From positions 1,364,001 to 1,428,000 of the forward strand of contig NC_061800.1 of the NCBI RefSeq assembly GCF_021462225.1: DNA of 64,000 bases, in the 5' to 3' direction. Numbering within the stretch: the first letter of the stretch is position 1; the number at the start of each line of letters is the position of its first letter. Source of the stretch: Girardinichthys multiradiatus. Taxonomy: Eukaryota > Chordata > Actinopteri > Cyprinodontiformes > Goodeidae. Both the position numbers and the translations under genes were made by a program. Positions 42,441-54,535 of the stretch are shown here, one piece after another. A model generated the notes under the pieces. The model saw nothing but the letters and a program-made list of their open reading frames with translations. It had not been told where the DNA came from and did not search any database.

Positions 42441-44431
42441 TGTCATATGATCTTCGGTCATGCTGACTTTCGGTCTGGGAAAAAGCATTCAAAATTTCGA
42501 GTAAATCGGACCTTCCGGATGGAAGCTGCAGTCGCTTGTTTTTTTGTGGGCGGGGCTACAACAACATCATCAATTGACTGTGTCAAAAAGTCCATCATTA
42601 ACTCATGATCATGTGTACTAAATTTCAAGTGGATCCGATCATGTATGAGGGAGATATAGCCCTTGAAGTGTCCTAGGGGGCGCTATTGATCCAAATTTAA
42701 ATGTAATCTAATAGAGCTGTTTGGGGACTGACAAAGATCAAGCATATTGAGTTTGGAGTGAATCGGACCATGCATGTGTATTTTAGAGGCAAACGTATGG
42801 CCGTGTCGTAACATCAAAATTCGCCACGCCATCATAGCCACACTCTCCAGTTAAAGTAGCAAGTACTGTCGACTGTCTAAGAGCATCATGTTATCTGTTA
42901 CTTGGGACAGTTTCATATTGATTAGGTGAAGAACATCAAACATTGAGTTTGTAAAGGAAAACGTGATACTTCCTGTTCTCAGGGGGCGGTGCTTCGATGA
43001 TGTCAGCATCAGACAAGTGAATATTGTTGAGGCCTAGAGGCAGATCAATGCCAGAAGGTTTCATTTGTCTGTGACTTTCCTTGTAGGAGCTATATCAATT
43101 TAGTGTTTTATGGCGAGAAGTCATATTTTTAGGCATGGCCACGCCCACACGCTTTCATGTATCAAAATGTTTTTGATAACTTTTAATCCCCGGTGCCTTA
43201 AGAGTATACTGAGTGATTTTGAAGTCTGTAAGTCAAAAGCTGTAGGAGGAGTTCGCTCAGATATGCGTGCTAGAAACGGTCAAAACTGTGTCAAAATGGC
43301 AACTTCAATCCAAAATGTCCGACTTCCTGTTGGGTGTGGACCAATGCTCCAATAGAGTTTTTTGTAGGTCCTGAGAAGTTACATAGGTGTACCAAATTTC
43401 AGATTCCTCGGTCAAAGCATGGCTTGGGGCTGATTTTTTTCAAATTTTGTAGGGGGCGCTGTGGACGAATTAGGCCACGCCCACCGAATATGTCATCAGA
43501 TCTCTGTTGGAGACTGGAGAAGGATCAATCACATTGAATTTGTTGCAGATCAGATGATCTATGTGGAAATTAGAGGCAAACGTATGGCCATGGCGTGACA
43601 TCTGACTTCGCCGTGCCGCCATGGCCATGCCCTTTTATGAAAAGTCACTGTGCCTCAAACGAAGTTAGACCCACTAGTTATCTGTCTTCTGAAACACTTT
43701 CAAGTTGATTGGGTCAAGAGGGTCAGAGAGGCACCTTTCCAAGTGAAAAAAGTGACTTCCGGTTCTGAGGGGGCGTGGCTTTGATGATGTCACAATATGA
43801 CCCCATAGGATTGTCGGGAACCCGAAGGTCCTCCTTCATGCCAACTTTGGTGTGATTTGGAATTTTTTTGGGAAAGTTATTGCAATTTTTCACTTGCGGC
43901 GCGAACGCCAATTTGGTGCCACGGCCACGCCCCCTAAACATGGCCGAAAACTCAGGATTTTGATTACTTTTAATCCGCCATGCCTTAACTGCATGTTGAC
44001 CAAATATGAACCCAATAGCTCAAAATCCCTAGGAGGAGTTCGTTAAAGTTCGAGGTGAGTAAAAGTAAAAAATGGACAAAAATCGGCCTTTGAGCCAAAA
44101 TGGCCGACATCCTGTGCATTTTAGGGCATACCCCCAAGAGACTTTTTTTCTTGGTTTGAGGAGTTCTAGCATTGTGCCAAATTTCAGATCTGTACGACTT
44201 ACGGTTTGGCCTATCTCACGTTTGGGGGCGTGGCTAAGTGGTTTTGCCACGCCCACTGACGACGACATTAAAGAACAAAAATTTCACGCGGGGGACAATT
44301 TTGGGTAAAATTTGGTGAGTTTTGGGATATGGCAAAGTCCCCATATTGCCCCGCCAAAAGTCCCTGGAATAATAATAAGAATTCGAGCGATTACAATAGG
44401 CCCTTGCAGTTTTCCTGCTCGGGCCTAATAA
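42441..44431 (+). mobile_element. Hairpin-terminated non-coding repeat family, copy B
   Basis: Homologous to copy A and without the Tc1. It ends in the stem-loop 44399-44425 (GGCCC..GCAG / CTGC..GGGCC) followed by TAATAA. Copies A and B share the hairpin with compensating stem differences. It is non-coding despite several short open frames, which recur only because the nucleotide sequence recurs. Confidence 0.6.
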
Positions 44432-44790
44432 ACAGAAAACAATGCCTTTTTCTGCAATATTTGCTGAATCTTTCAGAACATTCTCTAAATTAATTTTTGC
44501 AGGTTTAGATGATGAATACTTTTGATGTTTTGGTGATTCTGAATTCATGAAAGATTAGCTTTATAATAATAGTTTTACCCCTTAAACTCTCCCGCCATGC
44601 TTGCTAAGCTCTAGTACAGGGCGAGGCAGATGTCACAGGAGGCGCCAGAAATAACTGCAACCGAGGCGTGTGGGAAAACCACGAAAGAGACAGGGGAAAA
44701 CTCGAGTAGCGCACAGTCCAGGACTACGGAAACTAATTGACATTCTTTTTCTTATCACTTGATCACCCGTTATTATTTTGACCTTACAAT
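44432..44790. other. Unassigned short interval
   Basis: No gene or element recognised. Confidence 0.5.
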
Positions 44791-45177
44791 TAGGGCTAAA
44801 ACAATCAAGCTGCATTATTGTGATTAATCAATTTTTGCAATAGCAGTCAACTAATTTAGTAATGGAATAATCGTTAACTGTAGTGTACAGACTCTAAAAC
44901 AGGCCATTTGCTGAAAGAACAACCCACAGCAGTAATTAGCCCAAAATTTTACAAAAACATAAAAACATTTTGCATTTAAGATTAAAAAAACCCTCTTTGT
45001 CTGTAAATAGGCTCTATCCAGAAATCCCTGATGGTTTTAGCTTCACCTGGTTCAAATTCTGTAAGAAATTGCCTATTAAACACCTTTTGCTATCCGATTA
45101 TTAATCAATTACTTGTACAATAGTTAACAGATGAATCAATTGGCCAAAAAAAAAAAGAAGCGTTAGTTGCAGCCCTA
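44791..45177 (+). mobile_element. MITE with TAGGGCT/AGCCCTA ends
   Basis: A 387-bp non-coding element with 7-bp (9 bp counting flanking AT/AT) inverted ends and GATTAATC-rich subterminal parts. It matches the split copy at 6235-8010 in inverted orientation. No 8-bp target repeat is visible here. Confidence 0.65.
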
Positions 45178-46757
45178 ATCTGTCGGAATCAAGGTGTGTG
45201 CTGGCTTTGCTTTGCTTCTGTTTTTCCCCTGAGCGAGCAAGTTTAGTCAGTGGGCAAAGCTGGGCTGCTGCAGCCTTCACACCTGCAACATATCAGGCTT
45301 ATCAGGGGAGCTTAAAGGAGCTGGCTGCCGGACATCTGACAGCAGAGTGTCAACTTTAGTGGTACTTCTAGCCCTCAATGTGCATTCTTATGATTGTTCA
45401 TTCTTGAAAGTTCCGGCCCTAACTTCTCCTTTCTTTAAGGTACTCTCTAGAAGCCACCTGGTCTTCACCGCTGCTAGCAAGGCTCTTAACCCATGCACCC
45501 TGGCTCAATAACCTTCCGGATCCCGCACAACTACCGACACACCCATGGCAAATTACTGGCTCCTCGCTCCAGAAATCCTGTCCGCCCTCTAACAAACTGC
45601 TCCCTACTTCCACCGCTTAGATAGCCACCCTGGATTCACTTCCTCTTACATTTTAAAGTTATTTGTTTATATTTTGCTAAAATATTAGTACTAGAGTGAA
45701 ACTGGACATTTTGAAATATTTCAAAAACAAAAGTACATATTACTTGACTTAAATGCAAAGATTAAATCTCACCAGCTTTTTTCCAACCCATATTTGTTCC
45801 ATGTGACCAAAATTACGTCTGACTTGAATTAATCTTCTTCTAATTTTTGTTTTTGTGATTCATTGGGGCCAAGGACTGCTCTGTTATTTATTTTCCATCC
45901 AGTGTTAAGTTGATTTGCTTAAATGTAAAATGTTAACAATAGTTTTTTAATACTAATATGTATCATTTTTATTGGTATCATGTGATGCTATGTATTTTTT
46001 ATGTACATTTCTCTGTTTATCTCTATGAGAATGTGCTGTACGTGCTGTACAGGTACTTATCTTGCCTCAACAGTTTTTAACCCACATTTTTCCAGTTTTC
46101 TTCCTTTTTCTTCATCACAATATCCCACCGCTCCTTGTGAAGCTTAGCATCTTGGCCACAAAAAATATAAATCGACTGTGGTAACTGAGGGGGGTAAAAG
46201 TCTTTTCAACAACCTAATTTCAATGCTTGGCACTGGAAATATAATATCCTTCCAAATATTTTTGTCAAGCCAAATATTTTGTCAACGATTGTGACTTTAA
46301 ACACATTGATTTTGATATAAGAATTTAAAAGCTATGGTGACATTTTTTTTAACAAAATGAGCACAGCTGCCCGACATGCATCACAATTAGGTATGCTCCA
46401 GGTAGGCTACAGGGGACCTGCTTTTCACTGCCTTTTGCTGACTGCCTAAATTCCTGCAGCAGAATATAGCTGCAGTGCTGGCTGATAAAAATTTTGCTGA
46501 TACATGTTTGGACTGAGTAAATATTGCGGAGCATCATACCCTGTCCTTGTTTATAGCAGGGACAGGAAAAACATCCACTAAGTCGGTTTCTCATTTCAGT
46601 CACATAGAATAGGCTACTATATAAATGTTAAAAACTAACCCTTCACCCACCTTTCTACGCACCCGTACATTGGTACTCTGTTTACTATTCTTTGGCCTTA
46701 TTTTGGCTACAAAATGCAGATAAAGTCATTTAAGTTTCTCTAATCATAATTAAGGCT
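45178..46757. other. Unassigned interval
   Basis: No gene recognised. 45410-45640 is C-rich and resembles LTR/leader-type sequence, without definable ends. The remainder is AT-rich. A minus-strand frame of 84 codons at 46349-46603 is unassigned. Confidence 0.4.
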
Positions 46758-46906
46758 GATTAGGACAACAATAAAAGAGATGAGCCAAGCTCTAACATTA
46801 CTGAACAGCAAAAGTCTGCATACACATATAAATTCACACAGTGTCTTAAAATGCAATAATTTCTTGACAAAAATAAATCAACTCAAAGTCAACTCAAAGT
46901 CAAACA
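46758..46906 (-). mobile_element. ERV-C 3' LTR, partial
   Basis: The minus strand starts TGTTTGACTTTGAGTTGA and matches the U3/R half of the LTR at 20934-21199 (shared GAGCCAAGCTCT and AACAGCAAA blocks, inverted). It lies just downstream of the ERV-C pol, as a 3' LTR should. Confidence 0.6.
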
Positions 46907-46929
46907 TATTTCAATCAACAAACTCTTTA

Positions 46930-49215
46930 CTACAACAATCCAACTAAATAATAAGACTGAACATAGTTTGGCCCAGGGCTGGGGTGGACGTTATTACTTC
47001 GAAGCCCTAATATAAAAGCATTTAAGTGTATTATTAATAAAGAATCCATATAGTGAATATTACAGCACCGTGGTAAGGAACTTAGAGAAAGAGTCAGCAT
47101 GAGCGACAAATGGTCAGGATGAGTGAAAAGGTCAACAACTGTTCGCAGTTCCTCAGGCACCCCAAGGGAACTGCAGACTTGCTCCAGCATGGCAACAACA
47201 CTGCTGCCGTTGGCTCTCACAGTTACATATCCTGACATTGAGTCTACTAGCACCAGGAGGTATTTCTCACCTTTCTTCCCTGTTATCCCCATGGGGCCCA
47301 CAACATCCATGCACACTGAGCCCCAGGGGATGGTGTGCTTGAAGGTCAGACCTTCCAGCAGCTGTCCACGGCGTCCTGCGTTGTATTGACCACATACTTC
47401 ATAGTCCCGCAGTACGCGCCGGATGTGTTCCATAGGGACCCAGAGCTCCTGCTCTTCCAATTCCTGATGGGTAGGCAGCACGCTCTGTACCACCTCATCC
47501 ACATACTCTTCAGGGACCACCCGTCCTTGTGGCATTCTGTCCAACTTCTCGATCCTGACAAAGACAATTTTTCTCTGTTGAACATAGCAATCCACCTTAT
47601 CGTTTCCATGCCAGTGACCTCCTTCTCGGGTGTGAGCCTTCTGATGCTCCACTTCGAGCTCCAGGCTCATCCTCAACTCTGCGATCTTCTTCCACAGATC
47701 GTAATGGCCCACTAACTTTCCTTTGGTGCATTCAAATGTATTCTCCTCCCAAATGGATAAGTCTTTGTTTAAGGCTTGTGCACAATAGTGGTTGTCTGTG
47801 ATTATCTTTGCTCTTTTTATTCTTCTCTTCATCAACTCCAACATTCCCTCCAGCACAGCTGTCACTTCTCCCGCCTGAGCACCACCGGGAGTTTTACCTT
47901 TCTGGCAGCACCTCTCTTGACCATGCTGTTTGAGAATAAACCCCCAGTAGGCCATCTGATCCAGTCCTTTCTTCGACCCATTAGAGTATAGGACCCACTC
48001 TTGAGGATTTTCTTTCGCAGACAGTTCTAAGGGTGTTTTCCTGCTGGCTGGTTGTGCTGGGCCAATCACAAGGTCGGGGTCCAGCAGGATGTCTTCCCAT
48101 CTTCCCTACCTTGTATTGGTTGCTTTTGTGCTTTCCTCCGTTCCTTTTCTGAGGCATTTGTGGACTTGGCTCTGACTGATGACTTTAATCTGCTGTCCTT
48201 GTGCCAGGTCTTTCAAGGTAGTCCAGTATCTAGCAAACACTGCTAACTCTTCTGCTTGGGGGAATTTCTTCTCTACAGATGACAAAGTGTAACTCGACAA
48301 AGTTACTAACCCCCCATTTTCAATGCTTACTTTCAGCATGCAGTTCTCATCTTCACAGCTGATCTCGACCACCAACGTTTTGGTTAAGCTCCTCGGTTCC
48401 AACCTCATGGCTTCTTGGATTGCTCTTTTGGGCTTATCCAGGTCGTTCTGGTTCGATTCATTCCATGTCCAGTTTTTCTTTGTCACTTTTCGTTCTCCTC
48501 TTTCTTGCTTCTTTTGGCAGGCATATAATGGCTTAGCATATCTTTGATAATTAGGGACATGATCTCTCACATAGTTGCAAAGTCCCAAAATCTTCTGTAT
48601 TTCACTTTCGGATTCAGGTGGCTGAATTTGTGCCAGTTTCTCTTGATACCCTTCTCTCCCAAATCTGTTGTCACTTGGAATCCTAGGTAGTTCACCCAAA
48701 ACTGTCCAAACTGGCATTTCTTGAGATTCAGTTTCAGACCTGCTGCTGTGATTCTCTCCACCACTGTTTGAAGTCTCTCTAGGTGCTCCTCTTTGGTGTT
48801 GTCTGCAATGAAAACATCATATACAGTTTAACTCCTAGGTCACCCAAAACATCCATTACACCTGACTGGAACACATTAGGGGAGTTCTTGTACCCCTGAG
48901 GTAACCTTTGCCACACATAACTCTTGCCTTTATGTGTTAATGCTGTCTTACCTTGAGATTGCTTTGTGAGTCTGAGGGAGAAAAATCCATTTGCTAGGTC
49001 AATCCAAGATTTATATTTCTTAACTGTCTTCTATGCTCCTTGAGGATTGATTAGGCTAGCTCGGTTTGCTATCGTTCTTCGATTGAGGGCCTTGAAGTTG
49101 ATTACTTGCCTCCAACCTCCTCCTGCTGACTCTGGTTTCTTTACTGCTTTGATGGGACTGTTAGTGATGGGATTTAGCTCTTCTCTGATGATTCCTAGAG
49201 CATGCATTGGGGCAC
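46930..49215 (-). pseudogene. pol: ERV-C pol: RT (part), RNase H, integrase (part)
   Basis: Minus-strand pol of an LTR element. RT pieces at 49215-48780 read EELNPITNSPIKAVKK, WRQVINFKALNRRTI, WIDLANGFFSLRL and RLPQGYKNSPNVFQSGV. The YxDD block is damaged (VYDVFIAD). The thumb/connection at 48717-48106 includes ILGLCNYVRDHVPNYQRYA. RNase H starts near 48000 (WVLYSNGSKKG) with ITDNHYCAQAL near 47790. Integrase has VCGQYNAGRRGQ (zinc finger) and WGSVCMDVVGPMG with SGYVTVRA. The frame then degenerates after LRTVVDLFTHPDH, losing the last catalytic part. The long 46930-48069 frame (379 codons) is open. Stops and shifts lie near 48070, 48720-48830 and 49030. Confidence 0.8.
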
Positions 49216-49229
49216 TCCCCAATGCATGC
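49200..49229. repeat. Perfect 13-bp hairpin at the LINE/ERV-C junction
   Basis: GCATGCATTGGGG, loop CACT, then its exact complement. It sits where the reading changes from LINE to ERV-C RT. Confidence 0.85.
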
Positions 49230-50851
49230 ATCAGGTCTTGGAAAGAAGGGGTCGGCAGGGCCATGTCATCTGCAGGAAGAAGAGACAAAATCCATTGATC
49301 CCCAAACCAGACTCCCTCCGGCCCTTGGCTGCACCTAGAAATCCTGTCCATGAAAGTTATGAACAGGAATGGTGACAAAGAGCAGCCCTGTCGGAGTCCA
49401 ACATGCACTGAGGACAGGTCTGACTTAGTGCTGGCAATGCGGAAAAAACTCCTGCTCCACTTGTACAGAGACCAGATGGCCCCTAATAAAGGGCCCCCGA
49501 CTCCATACTCCTGGAGCACCCCCCACAGGGCACTACGAGGGACACAGTCGAATGTCTTCTCCAGGTCCACAAAACACATGTGGACTGGTTGGGCAAACTC
49601 CCACGATCCCTGCAGAGGGTGTAGAGCTGGCCCAGTGTTCCACGGCCGGGATGGAAACCACAGTGCTCCTTCTGAAGCCGAGGTTCGACTATCAGCCGGA
49701 CTCTCCTCTCTAATACCCTGGCATAGGCCTTACCAGGGAGGCTGAGGAGTGTGATCCCCCTATAGTTGGAACACACCCTCCGGTCACCCTTCTTATGAAG
49801 GGGGACCACCACCCCAGTCTGCCAGTCCAGAGGCACTGTCCCCGACGGCCACGCATGTTGAAGATGCGCATCAACCATGGCAGCCCCACAACATCCAGAG
49901 ACTTGAAGTACTCAGGGCGGATCTCATCCACCCCCCAAGCCCTGCCACCATGGAGCTTTTTAACCACCTCTGTTTCCTTAGCCTGGGTGATGAAAGAGTC
50001 CAACCTCGAGTCCCGAGCCTCTGCTTCCACCAGGGAATTCGTGAGGACAGGATTGAGGAGATCCTCGAAGTAGTCCTTCCACCACCCGATAATGTCCCCA
50101 GTCGAGGTCAGGAGCTGCCCACCCACACTGTAAACAGTGTTGGTGAAGCACTGCTTCCCCCTCCTGAGCTGCCAAACGGTTTGCCAGAATCACTTTGAGG
50201 CCAACCGGTAGTCCTTCTCAATGGACTCACCAAAGTCCGTGCAGGCGTGAGTTTTTGCCTCTGCCACAAACCGGGCCGCAGCACGCTTGCCCTCACGGTA
50301 ACCATCAGCCGCCTCAAGAGAGGCCATAAGCCAACCACAGCTGATAGGACTCCTTCTTCAACTTGACAGCGTTCCATACTGCCGGTGTCCACCACCGGGT
50401 TCGGGGATTGCTGCCACGACAGGCACTGCAGACCTTTCGGCTACAGCTACGGGCAGCAGCACGACAAATAGATTAGGAGAACATGGTCCACTCGGACTCG
50501 ATGTCTCCATTATCTCCCGAATCTGGTCAAAGCTCTCCCCGAGGTGGGAGTTGAATACATCCCTGGCCGAGGGCTCTGCCAGACGTTCCCAGCAGACCCT
50601 CACAATGCGCTTGGGCCTACCGAGTCTGTCCGGCTTTCTCCTCTTCCAGCGTATCCAACTCACCACCAGGTGGTGTTCAGTGGACAGCTCAGCCCCTCTC
50701 TTCAACCGAGTGTCCAAAACATGCGGCCAAAGGTCTGATGACACGACAACAAAGTCGATCATCGACCTCCTTCCTAGGGTGTCCTGGTGCCAAGTGCACT
50801 GATGAACACCCTTACGGTTGAAGTCCCCCAGCAGAATAATGAAATCCTCGA
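49217..50851 (-). mobile_element. APE-type LINE fragment, minus strand
   Basis: Reading right to left: endonuclease end (IILLGDFN at 50840, MIDFVVVSSDLWPH, GAELSTEHHLVVSWIRWK), linker (GRPKRIVRVCWERLAEPSAR), then RT (GGRAWGVDEIRPEYFKSLDV, DWQTGVVVPLHKKGDRRVC, YRGITLLSLPGKAYARVLE, CGFHPGRGTLGQLYTL, CFVDLEKTFDCVPRSALW, VGLRQGCSLSPFLFITFMD). It is cut just after the ADD-like block. The same family is at 8.2-8.7 kb. Frameshifts occur near 50360, 50110, 49720 and 49580. The clade within APE LINEs is not settled here. Confidence 0.8.
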
Positions 50852-52155
50852 TAGCAGCATAACTACAGAGATAGCTCAGGATAACCTAAGCAATCCAACT
50901 ATAAGCTTTATCAAAAAGGAAAGTTTTAAGCCTAGCCTTAAAAGTAGACAGGGTGTCTGCCTCACAGACTAAAACTGGGAGCTGGTTCCACAGAAGAGGA
51001 GCCTGATAATTAAAAGATCTGCCTCCCATTGTACTTCTAGAGACTCTAGGATCCACCAGTAAACCTGCAGTCTTAGAACGATGTGCTCCGTTAGAAATAT
51101 ATGGAACAATCAGATCTCTGATGTATGATGGAGCTAGATCATTAAGGGTTTTATATGTGAGCAGGAGAATTTTAAATTCTATTCTGGATTTAACGAGTCT
51201 CTGACTCGATGTAATCTGCTGAGTTTCTTTAGATAGAAAAACTCTTTATTCAATTTGAATAAATAACTGAATCTGACTGCACTGTTCAATGGTTAGGATT
51301 AATTGGTGTCGGAGTCTGGGAGTTTTCCTGTCTTGTTTTTGCCTGCTGCTAACACTTACTCACCACTAGATGCCGCCAAGGTCCTCCGGTGATGAGGGTA
51401 GCAGGTGTTTCTCATTCTCATCAGCCTCAAGGAGTATAAGACGGTGGAGCTGTCAGCACTCCAGTGCTTGAGTGTTAGCCTTTGTGGTGACCTTCTAGTC
51501 CAAGCCTCAAAGCTCCTGCAACCATCAGCCCTGGCTCAAGCTCTCAGCTCTGGATCCTACTCTAGACTGAGCTTCCAAACCTCCAAGAAACCTACCTGGC
51601 CCAAGTACTAGCTGACAGCTCAAGGCCTTCCTCCTTCAGTAAGCGAACCCTGCTCACCCTCCAACCATTACCTTCACATACAGCTTCTGGAAATCTCACC
51701 AGGTAACAACACATAAAAATCAAACTGTCAAGATCTCACCTGAACCTTCCTTTGAGAACTCACCACCTCCTTGGACTGACAAGCAGCCTCAGCAGCTGCG
51801 TTAACCGTTCTCCCAGGCTTCACATCATTCTCCCTCGACCAAATTCAACTTCATCTCCAGTAAGCAAAACCAAAGTCATTCAACCATTGTTTTCCATCCG
51901 ATCTTCTGAATAACGTACCCCTTCTTCTCTCCCATACAGTTTGGTGTTTCCAGTCCCGGTCCCAGTTCCGTTACTCATCTCTGTAAGAATAAACCTTTTA
52001 AACTCTTCTCCTGCCTCCTGAGTGCCTCTCTGCATGTGGGTCAAAACAATAAAGAAAACAATGACAATTGGAATGTGTGTACATGACATTTTGAAGTGCT
52101 TAGACACAACATGTGTTGTGAATTGGCACTCTATAAATAAACTGAATTGAATTGA
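50852..52155. mobile_element. L2 LINE with 5' inversion (twin-priming structure)
   Basis: 50852-51190 is the end of L2 ORF2 on the minus strand (LLLTYKALNDLAPSYIRDLI, RVSRSTMGGRSFNYQAPLLW, FKARLKTFLFDKAYS). 51193-51306 and 52067-52155 are the L2 3' UTR on the plus strand, ending AAACTGAATTGAATTGAATT. An inverted 5' part followed by a direct 3' part is the hallmark of twin-primed LINE integration. A solo LTR interrupts the 3' UTR. Confidence 0.8.
51307..52066 (+). mobile_element. Solo LTR, 760 bp, with 5-bp target duplication
   Basis: TGTCGGAGTC at one end, AACAATGACA at the other (TGTC/GACA inverted). It is flanked by ATTGG at 51302-51306 and 52067-52071. The uninterrupted L2 copy at 22.34 kb has GATTAATTGGAATG once, proving the insertion. 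AGAATAAACC near 51988 is a likely poly(A) signal on the plus strand. It is non-coding. Confidence 0.9.
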
Positions 52156-52654
52156 ATTAAAATGTTCATTTTATTTTGCAGAGCAGCCAGATGTACTGAG
52201 AGAGAGACAGAGAAAGGACAGCAAATATCGATAGAGCCAAGAGAAGCCATTTGATTATTTTTTCCGCCCTCACTCCAAGGATTTGGATTTATTTTTCAGT
52301 ACTATCTAAATCAGACAAGTCAAAGAATAATTCCAAATCATTTGTTGTATAATATTATGATTGATTGTCATTTTCCTACTGAATTTTAAAATGGTTCATA
52401 CATGGCATAATGTAGGTGAACATGATTTCAGTTTATGTGATTTGAGTACATAATATTGCACCACAGCAGATTTTTTTTTCTGAAGGTATTCAATTGATAA
52501 CATCTGAAGACGTCGTGCTCAATTCGTCTCAGTTTTTGTGGTTTGTGTTAATTTGCTAGTGATGGCCTAGGATGGTATCAGATTCGTGGCCTGGAGTATG
52601 GTCCCAGTCTGCCTAGCTCAATATATGAAGTATGCTTTTACCACATGGTGCCCC
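52156..52654. other. Unassigned AT-rich interval
   Basis: No element or gene recognised. Confidence 0.5.
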
Positions 52655-52966
52655 ATCAGTGAGAGCTTACAACTTACTGCTTTTTCACTGTTTAATGTAA
52701 GAAGACTGACAGCAGCTTTAACTTCAAATCGGTCACCTCATCACTGCAGCAGAGGTGCCAATGCAGTTCACAAATAAGTACATACTGAAGAGCCAGTGGC
52801 AGTCTGTTCCTTCAATTGAGTTAACGATAATCAATTCCCCTGATTCAACAAAAGCATTGCTGAATGAGAGGAGCCGATGGAGTTTCATGAGCTGAATGAT
52901 AACGACTAAGGGCAGATGTGTTCATAACAGCACCGTCTGTCATGTCAAACGACTAATCTCTAAATA

Positions 52967-54535
52967 CAGGTCCTTCTCAAAAAATTAGCATATTGTGATA
53001 AAGTTCATTATTTTCTATAATGTAATGATGAAAATTTAACATTCATATATTTTAGATTCATTGCACACTAACTGAAATATTTCAGGTCTTTCATTGTCTT
53101 AATACGGATGATTTTGGCATACAGCTCATGAAAACCCCAAATTCCTATCTCACAAAATTAGCATATCATTAAAAGGGTCTCTAAACGAGCTATGAACCTA
53201 ATCATCTGAATCAACGAGTTAACTCTAAACACCTGCAAAAGATTCCTGAGGCCTTTAAAACTCCCAGCCTGGTTCATCACTCAAAACACCAATCATGGGT
53301 AAGACTGCCGACCTGACTGCTGTCCAGAAGGCCACTATTGACACCCTCAAGCAAGAGGGTAAGACACAGAAAGAAATTTCTGAACGAATAGGCTGTTCCC
53401 AGAGTGCTGTATTAAGGCACCTCAGTGGGAAGTCTGTGGGAAGGAAAAAGTGTTGCAGAAAACGCTGCACAACGAGAAGAGGTGACCGGACCCTGAGGAA
53501 GATTGTGGAGAAGGGCCGATTCCAGACCTTGGGGGACCTGCGGAACCAGTGGACTGAGTCTGGAGTAGAAACATCCAGAGCCACCGTGCACAGGCGTGTG
53601 CAGGAAATGGGCTACAGGTGCCGCATTCCCCAGTCCTGGGCTACAGAGAAGCAGCACTGGACTGTTGCTCAGTGGTCCAAAGTACTTTTTTTCGGATGAA
53701 AGCAAATTCTGCATGTCATTCGGAAATCAAGGTGCCAGAGTCCAGAGGAAGACTGGGGAGAAGGAAATGCCAAAATGCCAGAAGTCCAGTGTCAAGTACC
53801 CACAGTCAGTGATGGTCTGGGGTGCCGTGTCAGCTGCTGGTGTTGGTCCACTGTGTTTTATCAAGGGCAGGGTCAATGCAGCTAGCTATCAGGAGATTTT
53901 GGAGCACTTCATGCTTCCATCTGCTGAAAAGCTTTATGGAGATGAAGATTTCATTTTTCAGCACGACCTGGCACCTGCTCACAGTGCCAAAACCACTGGT
54001 AAATGGTTTACTGACCATGGTATCACTGTGCTCAATTGGCCTGCCAACTCTCCTGACCTGAACCCCATAGAGAATCTGTGGGATATTGTGAAGAGAACGT
54101 TGAGAGACTCAAGACCCAACACTCTGGATGAGCTAAAGGCCACTATCGAAGCATCCTGGGCCTCCATAAGACCTCAGCAGTGCCACAGGCTGATTGCCTC
54201 CATGCCACGCCGCATTGAAGCAGTCATTTCTGCAAAAGGATTCCCGACCAAGTATTGAGTGCATAACTGTACATGATTATTTGAAGGTTGACGTTTTTTG
54301 TATTAAAAACACTTTTCTTTTATTGGTCGGATGAAATATGCTAATTTTGTGAGATAGGAATTTTGGGTTTTCATGAGCTGTATGCCAAAATCATCCGTAT
54401 TAAGACAATGAAAGACCTCAAATATTCCAGTTAGTGTGCAATGAATCTAAAATATATGAATGTTAAATTTTCATCATGACATTATGGAAAATAATGAACT
54501 TTATCACAATATGCTAATTTTTTGAGAAGGACCTG
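52967..54535 (+). mobile_element. Tc1/mariner element, copy 2 (deleted subfamily)
   Basis: Ends CAGGTCCTTCTC and GAGAAGGACCTG, TA on both sides, 1569 bp. The opposite palindrome arm shows the empty site (TCTCTAAATATCCTAATGAC as reverse complement near 59,680). It shares the deletion of copy 1. Confidence 0.95.
53295..54258 (+). pseudogene. Tc1-like transposase, copy 2, one frameshift
   Basis: Same protein as copies 1 and 3. N-terminal HTH region from MGKTADLTAVQKATIDTLKQ. Then comes the deletion after RCRIPQ. An extra T in a T-run (seven instead of six) just before SDESKF shifts the frame near 53,695. The second frame runs without interruption to the natural end (AVISAKGFPTKY), containing FQHDLAPAHS and NSPDLNPIENLW. 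Apart from the shift and the deletion this is the best preserved catalytic domain of the family here. Confidence 0.92.

Noticed and set aside
49031..49579. A genuine fusion gene of two RTs
   Set aside because: Both halves are truncated and lack complete catalytic domains; better explained by a rearrangement junction.
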